The translations under genes and the position numbers were made by a program. A DNA stretch of 64,000 nt, taken from contig NC_082701.1 of assembly GCF_949987515.2 (NCBI RefSeq), positions 39,263,755-39,327,754 on the forward strand. Reading direction: 5' to 3'. Below are positions 57,901-64,000 of the stretch, one piece after another; the stretch's first letter is position 1; each line of letters starts with the position of its first letter. The DNA comes from Delphinus delphis. Its lineage: Eukaryota > Chordata > Mammalia > Artiodactyla > Delphinidae. The notes beneath the pieces are model-generated. The model made no database searches. It saw only the letters and a program-made list of their open reading frames with translations, and was not told where the DNA came from.

Positions 57901-60900
57901 TATCTGCCTCATGTACCCGTAGGTGCTGCTGAAGATAAACTGAAACCCTACTGTGCTCATAGTCTGTATCTCATCAACAATCCATTTTGCTGTGGGTGGT
58001 TGAGTTTCCTCTGTGACTTAAGCATTCAGAGCCGAGACCTGGTCAACACATCAGCTCTTCGTAACATTGAATGTGGAGCTGTGTAGCAACTGTGCTGGCT
58101 CTCAGCTCCCTCCCGCTGCAGCTCCTGGGCACAAAGAGGCACCAGCTCCAGCCACTTCTCCTCCCTCCTGTCCAATCTGAAGCCCTCACCTCCCCACCCA
58201 GGAATCAAAAATAGATTCCTCACCTATCCATCAAGCTGACATCATTGAAGTAGATACAATCAAAAACAAACAGGCAGACATTAGCATCCTGGAAGGCAGC
58301 TTTCTGTAAGGGAAAATGAGGTAGTAGGTACATAAGGGACAAAAATAAGAGGGCATGAAAAATGGGGAGTACCAGTCCACTTCCAGAGACCCTCTGAAGC
58401 ATCTGATACAAAAGGCCTATTTGTGCTGTGAAGTCCCTGGGCCATAAGGGCACTTGACAGATGGTCCTGAATAGAGACTGACCCAATTATAAGTTAGTTG
58501 CCACTACTAGCTCTTTTTTTATGCAAAACACAAAAACACATTTAAACTCAGGGCTAAATTCAGAACCAGTTCAGAGATGAAGATAAGCTTGATCCTAAGT
58601 AAGTGATACATTCCTCTCCATTCAGACTGACAGCACACACATGTGCACACACTCACTCTTGCACATCTGGCCCTGAGCCAGTACCTTGTGCACTCCCAGA
58701 GTCCCAAAGGGCAGTGGTTTGCCTTTCTTGTTGTCGATCAGGAGCACCTCAGAGTCCAAGATCATGCTGTGGCCCCCGGGGAAAGCCTGGGGGATGTAGT
58801 CCTTAAAGTGGGCCACCTGGAGGCAGAAGGGGAGGGAGTCAGGGAGGGAGTCAGGCCCCAGAAGGAACACAGAACACCAACATGTGCAAGTCGAGCTAAT
58901 GTGCAGAATAGACCTAGGCCTCAGCAGCCACCTAGACAAGAAGAATCAGCTATGTTTCGGGACCTCTGCCCAGACCCAGGAAGAGGTCAGCCCATGTTGA
59001 GGTCATTTTCTATTGGCTGCAGAGGAGAATTTGCAGGAAAAAGGAAGAAACTGAGAGTGAAAATGAGGGTGGGGGGCAGACAAACATGGAATGGAGGGAG
59101 GGAAGGTGGGCAGGCAGAGATTTGTGCAGGAGAACGGACCAGTTGGAAAAAAGATGGAAGGGAAGAAATGAATCCCCTCAGGAGGAGCAATGAAATGTGA
59201 GGAGCTTCTTCTCTGAGTGGGAGCTCTGAACCCATAGCCATCTTCAGAATGAGGAAGAAAAGGATGTTTGGAATTGGATTTTTTTCCTATGAAAGGCAGA
59301 GCCTTAGTGTTTACAGTCCTACAGGAAGAGGTCCCACTGTAACCCATGGTGGCCCTTGCCGAGTAAGGCCACGAAGGCAATCCAGGGAGCATTACTGTGG
59401 TCCAGTCCTCCCCTGGGCAGGGCACTTAGGCCATCACTGCCTCAGAAGCTTGGAGGGGGTACAGGAAAGGCCTGCACATCCATCCCACTCTGCTTCCATC
59501 CGGGATCCAGCCCTTCATGAACCAAAGCAAAAGGGAGAGAGGGATGAATGAAACTCTGGTAAGGGAGAGCAGAGAAACGGCTCCCAGTCTGGAAAGCTGT
59601 GCTCAAATGCCTTCCTAAGAAGCAGGAGGTGTCCCTAGAACAAGCTCACCAGGAGCTGTTCCTCAGCAGTTTGACTGTGAGCCCTCCCTACGGAGCAAGT
59701 GAGCCCACACTAATGCTCACGGGGAGGTTGTGCTCAGCTTTCCAGAACACCCAAACCAAACGGTCTGATTGCCCAGTGCTCTAGCAGGCGGGGGAGGCTG
59801 AGGTAAAGATGAGAGCCCCATACCACGTCTCCTCTCCTGGGGCTCTGAGAAGCGAAGTCTGAGCTAAGACTTCAGAAGGGGGAACAAGAACAAGAGGTTT
59901 ACCTACCCTCCAGCTACTGGAGCCAGATGTTTCCACTGCTTTTCCCTGGACACCCCCAAAAGCTCCCAGAGGCCCCGGGAGCTAAGAAGGGCTGAGGGGT
60001 GAGGTTCTCAATGCCCTCTGATTGAGGGCAGGATTCTGGGCTCCCAGAAATCCTTGTGGGATTATGTTTACATCTGAACGTAAGCTTCTGGAGGGGCAGA
60101 ACTTCCACTCTTTTTTTTTTTTTTAAATGCTGGATGCCCACTACCTAAACAGCAACCAGAATATACTAAACACTTGATAAATATTTGTTGAACAAATTAA
60201 TGAATGACAGCCCATTGGCCCTTTGTACCTGAGCCATGACTTAGCTAGGGGGGAGCACACAGGACCCAGAAACGCAGAAGACAAGCACTGCACGTGGCTC
60301 ACCAGCTGAGCTAGCTGTCCCGGAATCACAGCTGGCATCATTGCCCACAGGCTCTGTGCTGACTGACCCGCCTGCGCTCTTTGGCTGTCCCTACTGAGCA
60401 GCCCCTCATTATTGGAAGAGTCCAAAACGGAATACATGCATTCATTCTTTCATTCAACAAATACAAAATAGACCCTATTTTACACCAGAGCTGGAATGGC
60501 TATGGAACATTGGCTTAGAGATTCTTAGAGGCAGGAAGTGAAAGAGTCCCAGTGGAAAGGAAGGGACCTGTACCTTGTGCGGCAGGACTGGCTTGAGACT
60601 GCGGCTGAAGTAGCTGAAGTGGTCCCCGTTCTTATGCACCTGGACTCGCTCCCCATCATACTTGATCTCAGAGAACATGCCATTCGGACACTTCTTCATC
60701 GCGTACTCGATGGACTTGCAGGCCTCGGCCTTGAGGTAGGGAAAGAAAAGCCTGGAGACTTACAGGTGCTCTTCCAAGAGGGGCTGCTCAGCAAGGACAG
60801 CCCAGAGCCCAGGTCCCAGGGACCAACAGCCAGAGCATACCCCTAGGGCAGGCTGCCGAAGAGGTGATGGGAATGGAAAAGGCTGGGCAGTGTCATATTC

Positions 60901-63900
60901 CAACAATAAAAGCACCACCGAAATTGACACAGGAGCTTGCATTTTGAGGAATATATGAATGCAATCCATTGTAGAGCAAATACAATTCCACTGAAACAGC
61001 ATTTGATTTTTTTCTCAATAATAATTTAGGGTCTTGTAGGGCCTCTGGCTTATTACTGAACACACAGTTATCTCAGCACAGGGGGTACGCAGAGGTAAGA
61101 TTAAAGTATGCAGGTGACAGTGAGGCTGGCAGGATGGCAGTGATCAGGAATCCCTAGGACAGGACATGACACAGGAGTGCTTATTGACATACCTGTGCTG
61201 TCCTGACTCAAACAACAATGACTATCATCTTGGAGGTATTTCTATGTGTCAGATCATACACAAAATTTCATTTCATCCTCAATGTTGTATCTTATGCCAT
61301 AAATATTGTTGTTTTCGCTTTATGAATGAAAAAGCTGAAGTTCACAGAGGTTAAATGCCCATTTTTGGTTACATAGCTAGTAAAGGGCAGAAATGAGATG
61401 TGAATCTAGGCCCAACTCCAAAGCCTGGGTGGTTAACCAGTAAGCTGTATAACCCATGCCACTCTTCAAATGACAGGCTGTAGAAGAGACTCCAGATAGA
61501 ATTCTTACAAAAGTCAGAAAGGCCATAATGGAGGGCACCGGTCCCTCAAGTGGAGATTTCACTATTTTGGTGCTGGCTGTCCCACAGAATACTTCCCTGT
61601 CCCAAACACAGAACCCTAGACCAAGACTTCAGTAAAACACACAAGACCGTTTCATACAAAGCAGCGCACCCCACTGAAACAATGCAAAGGCTCTCACAGC
61701 AGGCATGGCAGCAGATGTGGACAGTCCTGATGCATAAGAAAACCCATGCCAGAAAGGAAATCTCATTTCTCATGAAATGAGCAGAGGCCCAAGAAGAGCT
61801 AGTCTTCATTCCTTAAGCTTCCTCTCTTTCCAGAAAAAAAGGAGACCCAAGTCACCCTGGCATAGGAAGCCTGGCTCTGTCACCAATTCTCAGAGCTACT
61901 CTGAGGCAGGTCACAGAAACAGGAGTTACTTCATACATCCACCTGACTTCAGGAAAGATGACAGGTGAACTGCTCTAGGTAGACGCTTCAGACTTCATTC
62001 CCATAAGAAAACTAAGGACCAAGAGAGGCTAAGGAACTCACCTAAGATTCTACAGCTTGCTGATAGCCGAGCCGGGCCTAGATCTCAGGCCTTTCCACCA
62101 GGTCACGCCGTCTCCTCCTCTGCCTTTACTCTTCCATGAGAAACAACCTCTGCATCTCTACTCTTCCTTCCCCAAACTCCTCCAGCCAACTTGCACAGGC
62201 TGTCAACATCGTACCCTACCTATCAGATCTCACGGGTAAGGACAGTAACCTTGGATAGGAGTAGAAAGCAGGGCCAGAGCAGCGTCCTTACCAGCATGGG
62301 CTGCACCGGGGTCATCAGTGAGGCCTGGACACTCAGAGCTCGTTTCCGGCCTGGCTCCTTCTTCACCTCCTGCTCGTTGCGGAGGACCCGCTCCACCACA
62401 TCGTGCAGGTTGCGCGAGGCTTTGAAGGCTTCATAGGCATTAGGGTCTAGGGCATCTAACCTGCCAAGGCCAACAGGAGCAAGGAAACAAAAACCACTGC
62501 CTTTGACCTTAATGCTTTGGATAGCAGTCTGTCCTCAGAGAGAGGAGGGCTCCCAATATATGGGGAAGGAGTTATGTTCTATTGCCTAAAGACTTTCACA
62601 GGAGAAAAAGCTCTTGGAAAACTCAGCTCTTTTGAGATACTGTGCTACATGGATGCTGCCAGCAAAGAGGGGGCTGGAATGGGCAAGCAACTCATACCAT
62701 AATTATTGAACATATTCCATATGTTTGACTGTAATAACTGTGAAAAGGTACTGTTATCTCCATTTAACGTATGAGAAAATGGAGGCTGAGCTAGGTCAAG
62801 TGATGGGTCCCACAGGAAGGAAGAAGGGAGAATCAGGATTCAAAACCAAATCAGGGCTCCAAAGTCCTGACACCAGCTGACAACAAAGAAAGTGGGCAGC
62901 TTCAACTATCAGAGCACCCGGTACTTACACATGTTTTGCACCTGAGTTCATCTTCAGATCATGTTTGATCAACCTGATGATGCACTTAAGGTCATTGGCT
63001 GTACACCTAGAGGGATGAGGCACATTCAACTTGGTCTTTGAAAAGCTCTGCACTCCCAAACCTTCCTTCCCTAGTGATTCCATCCCCCAGGCCCATCCCC
63101 ACCTGGAGGCGATGTCCTGCAGGGCCTGTTGCTGCTCGTCCTCCTTGGTGAGCTTGGAGAGCCGCAGGAGGAATTCATCCACCTCCTGGATGGTAAGAAG
63201 GCTCTTGGCAGCTGGGGGGAAAGACTTGCTCTGCTCAAAGAAGACTCTGATTGTCTCTGACACGTCACCCTGTCTCCAAAAACCAAAATGCCACTGCAGC
63301 AACCCCAGAGTGGCCAAGTGTAACCCCTGAGTCCCCAGGACTAAAGGGTGAATCAGAGATTTCAATCACCGCTCCTATCCCCAACTCACACATATTGACC
63401 TCACTTCTTAAGAATCTGTCCCACCCACAGCTCATGGAAAGGGTACCTCCATCCACCACAGGATCTGGCCACCTGCCTTAGCTGAGAAGTGATGCAGGAA
63501 CTAATCCAGGGCCAAGCCAATTTCAGGCCTGTTAGAATCTGAACTAAGAGACAGATATGGTCATCAGATAATGGGGATGTTTGGATAGAAACTTTCAACT
63601 GTGCCACAGCTGGAGTCATGAACAAACCAAAACTGAATGGTAAGCCCAAGTTATAGGGGAAAAAAAGCCAGAAAAAGCCAGGGTCTAGAATAAGAGCCCC
63701 TGGAGAGATAGTGGGAAGTCTCAGATCCAGCCCCTCAAGGTCTAGGCCTCTCGGGTGCAGCAGCAGTATAAGTTCAGTCCTCAGAACCTTGTGAAACTAA
63801 CAGCTGTAGCCTCCCATTCAGCTCCTCTCATAATGAAAGCTTGCTCAAGTGGGTTTCAGTTTCCTAAAACAGTATGTGCTCCGCCAGAAAAAAGAGGGTA

Positions 63901-64000
63901 CGGGTGCTTGGCTAGGCAGAACCCCACCTGGAATCCACCTACCCTCCCCTTCCTCTGACCTGCTCTAGGTCTCGTGCCATATCATCTGAGTTGCAGTTAA
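51674..64000 (-). CDS. LIG3: LIG3, DNA ligase III (C-terminal two thirds, 16 coding exons; 5' part outside window)
   Basis: The sixteen exons below join to 2003 nt (666 full codons plus two bases). The order is: end of the DNA-binding domain (exons a-d); nucleotidyltransferase domain with motif I lysine in E-I-K-Y-D-G-E-R (codon 60661-60663), motif [11 protein letters not shown], IIIa [11 protein letters not shown], motif [11 protein letters not shown] and motif [12 protein letters not shown]-fold with [17 protein letters not shown]; a Ser/Lys-rich linker; and a C-terminal BRCT ending RKRRLVAPC, which identifies the alpha isoform. LIG3 seals single-strand nicks with ATP. The alpha BRCT binds XRCC1 for nuclear base-excision repair, and a mitochondrial form maintains mtDNA. 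By alignment to the human 1009-residue protein from memory, the window begins near residue 335. The catalytic lysine, motif residues and all splice junctions are intact. Start codons and the zinc finger lie beyond 64000. Confidence 0.97.
53028..53110 (-). CDS. LIG3: LIG3 exon o, shortened basic linker
   Basis: Encodes (G)[17 protein letters not shown] then [10 protein letters not shown]. Acceptor CTCCTGCAG|GC, donor AAAG|GTGAGG. The human counterpart, from memory, carries two copies of a KVGEK-type repeat; here only one remains, about 13 residues fewer. Joins to the BRCT exon in phase 0. Confidence 0.94.
53515..53722 (-). CDS. LIG3: LIG3 exon n, end of catalytic core and Ser-rich linker
   Basis: Encodes [20 protein letters not shown], then a low-complexity Ser/Gly/Lys linker ending SSSNSKG plus G. 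Acceptor CCTCAG|GAA, donor GCG|GTAAGG. Relative to the human sequence I remember, the linker gains about four residues (PRTSPKQPS versus PSKPS). Confidence 0.95.
54251..54397 (-). CDS. LIG3: LIG3 exon m, OB-fold motif VI region
   Basis: Forty-nine codons from [20 protein letters not shown] to the conserved [20 protein letters not shown] and LPQLK, a motif VI-like basic segment that closes over the active site. Acceptor CTGACAG|AAA, donor AAG|GTGCCA. Confidence 0.97.
54490..54640 (+). mobile_element. MIR SINE
   Basis: GAATTCAAGTCCCACTGTTG, CTGTGTGACCTTAGGGTAG, GGGCCTCAGTTTCTCTG. LIG3 intron. Confidence 0.78.
54845..54919 (-). CDS. LIG3: LIG3 exon l, OB-fold
   Basis: Twenty-five codons: [20 protein letters not shown] then VPDPK. 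Acceptor CCTCTAG|GAT, donor AAG|GTATTA. Too short and spliced to appear as an ORF on its own. Confidence 0.96.
55258..55400 (-). CDS. LIG3: LIG3 exon k, OB-fold
   Basis: Encodes [20 protein letters not shown] then [20 protein letters not shown] and DMVKISK. Acceptor CGCACAG|GT, donor AAG|GTGAGG. OB-fold strand region. Confidence 0.97.
55495..55680 (+). mobile_element. MIR SINE
   Basis: CCCCTTACTAGCTGTGTAAG, GAGCCTGGCACACAGAAAG. LIG3 intron. Confidence 0.82.
56011..56134 (-). CDS. LIG3: LIG3 exon j, motif V and start of OB-fold
   Basis: Encodes [20 protein letters not shown] then [21 protein letters not shown] plus [10 protein letters not shown] is motif V, with the second catalytic lysines. 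Acceptor CCCTCAG|GGT, donor AAAG|GTCAGG. Confidence 0.97.
56421..56498 (-). CDS. LIG3: LIG3 exon i, adenylation motif IV
   Basis: Twenty-six codons: [20 protein letters not shown] then VLKDMK. EGLVLKD is motif IV. Acceptor CCCTCAG|AAA, donor AAG|GTAAGA. Confidence 0.97.
56752..57049. mobile_element. Tigger1-type internally deleted DNA transposon
   Basis: Terminal inverted repeats CAGGCAGACCTTG / CAAGGTATGCCTG flanked by TA on each side (56750-56751, 57050-57051). Internal phrases such as GACATAATGCTATTACACAC and TGCACTGGGAAACCAAAAAATTC fit the Tigger1 ends. About 298 bp, no transposase ORF. Sits in the LIG3 intron between exons h and i. Confidence 0.85.
57175..57262 (-). CDS. LIG3: LIG3 exon h
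   Basis: Encodes [20 protein letters not shown] and MFSEMKQVA after completing the split Arg. Acceptor CCCTCAG|G, donor GCA|GTGAGT. Adenylation domain between motifs IIIa and IV. Confidence 0.96.
58224..58303 (-). CDS. LIG3: LIG3 exon g, adenylation motif IIIa
   Basis: Eighty nt encoding [20 protein letters not shown] and DVSLMD plus [12 protein letters not shown] is motif IIIa, with the aromatic residue that stacks on adenine. Acceptor TTACAG|AAA, donor AG|GTGAGG. Confidence 0.97.
58685..58816 (-). CDS. LIG3: LIG3 exon f, adenylation motif III
   Basis: Forty-four codons, [15 protein letters not shown], then [20 protein letters not shown] and [15 protein letters not shown] is nucleotidyltransferase motif III. 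Acceptor CCTCCAG|GTG, donor AAG|GTACTG. Confidence 0.97.
60574..60729 (-). CDS. LIG3: LIG3 exon e, adenylation motif I
   Basis: Fifty-two codons with the AMP-accepting lysine in [10 protein letters not shown] (codon 60661-60663) and the following [12 protein letters not shown]. The donor is AAG|GTACAG. The acceptor is the less common AAG (CCTCAAG|GCC). This is the catalytic heart of the ligase and is intact. Confidence 0.97.
61220..61440 (-). mobile_element. MIR SINE
   Basis: CTATGTGTCAGATCATACAC, GTTCACAGAGGTTAAATGC, ACATAGCTAGTAAAGGGCAG. LIG3 intron. Confidence 0.8.
61990..62100 (-). mobile_element. MIR SINE, partial
   Basis: CAAGAGAGGCTAAGGAACTC, TCTACAGCTTGCTGATAGCC. LIG3 intron. Confidence 0.72.
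62292..62460 (-). CDS. LIG3: LIG3 exon d, end of DNA-binding domain
   Basis: Encodes [20 protein letters not shown] through [16 protein letters not shown], the linker into the adenylation domain. Acceptor TTGGCAG|G, donor CTG|GTAAGG, phase 0 at the donor. Confidence 0.97.
62695..62860 (-). mobile_element. MIR SINE
   Basis: CTCCATTTAACGTATGAG, GAGGCTGAGCTAGGTCAAG, AATCAGGATTCAAAACC. LIG3 intron. Confidence 0.72.
62929..63006 (-). CDS. LIG3: LIG3 exon c, DNA-binding domain
   Basis: Seventy-eight nt, completes the split Arg and encodes [20 protein letters not shown] and SGAKH plus GT of a split Val. Acceptor CTCTAG|G, donor GT|GTAAGT. Confidence 0.96.
63103..63269 (-). CDS. LIG3: LIG3 exon b, DNA-binding domain
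   Basis: Acceptor GAGACAG|GGT. Encodes [20 protein letters not shown] through [16 protein letters not shown] plus AG of a split Arg. Donor AG|GTGGGG. Helical DNA-binding domain residues, near-identical to the human protein as remembered. Confidence 0.96.
63960..64000 (-). CDS. LIG3: LIG3 exon a (partial, cut by window edge)
   Basis: Forty-one bases encoding [13 protein letters not shown] before the donor CAG|GTCAGA. This matches the DNA-binding domain of DNA ligase III (human [13 protein letters not shown], from memory). The 5' part continues past the edge. Confidence 0.92.

Larger units (their letters stand above)
51908..63959 (-). other. LIG3: LIG3 introns (fifteen, all GT-AG)
   Basis: The intervals between the listed LIG3 exons. 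They are short compared with those of RFFL and nearly free of young SINEs. Named contents: a Tigger element at 56752-57049, and MIRs at 54490-54640, 55495-55680, 61220-61440, 61990-62100 and 62695-62860. The largest, 58817-60573 and 60730-62291, show no other recognisable feature. A 267-codon plus-strand ORF at 52330-53133 is antisense to exon o and not credible as a gene. Confidence 0.85.

Noticed and set aside
1..64000. CRISPR arrays, operons, phage or plasmid features
   Set aside because: Nuclear mammalian sequence with spliced genes and SINEs; no regularly spaced repeats of that type.

Overview
This is a mammalian nuclear genomic window, almost certainly cetacean (dolphin or whale). The host call rests on many young tRNA-derived SINEs of the cetacean CHR type, with intact target-site duplications, and on two L1 3' ends of the type found in cetartiodactyl genomes. 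The genes are split by GT-AG introns and encode proteins that match known mammalian proteins almost residue for residue.

Two genes lie tail to tail. RFFL (rififylin/CARP2, a membrane-associated RING E3 ubiquitin ligase) is on the + strand. Its complete coding sequence is in six exons between 29747 and 46234 (356 codons), followed by a 3' UTR of about 2.5 kb or more. LIG3 (DNA ligase III) is on the - strand. Sixteen coding exons between 64000 and 51674 encode the C-terminal ~667 residues: the end of the DNA-binding domain, the full adenylation and OB-fold catalytic core, the linker and the C-terminal BRCT domain of the alpha isoform. The N-terminal part of LIG3 (start codons, zinc finger, promoter) lies beyond the right edge.

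Region by region: 1-29738 has no coding exon that I can support; by its position upstream of the first RFFL coding exon it is probably RFFL 5' intron or noncoding 5' exon territory. It is filled with L2, MIR, L1 and SINE copies and one solitary LTR. 29739-46234 holds the RFFL coding exons, separated by repeat-bearing introns. 46235 to about 48745 is RFFL 3' UTR. About 48745-50720 is the gap between the two gene tails. About 50720-64000 is LIG3, with introns holding a Tigger DNA transposon and MIRs.

The two proteins do not share a pathway. RFFL ubiquitinates targets at endosomal and plasma membranes; LIG3 seals DNA nicks in the nucleus (with XRCC1) and in mitochondria. Their adjacency is conserved mammalian synteny, not an operon. 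I found no new multi-gene system. The observations most worth checking are regulatory or evolutionary: back-to-back poly(A) signals between the gene tails, a 24-nt frame-neutral RFFL microexon, a tandem splice acceptor, a shortened LIG3 linker, a SINE with an apparent 3' transduction, and an inverted SINE pair.
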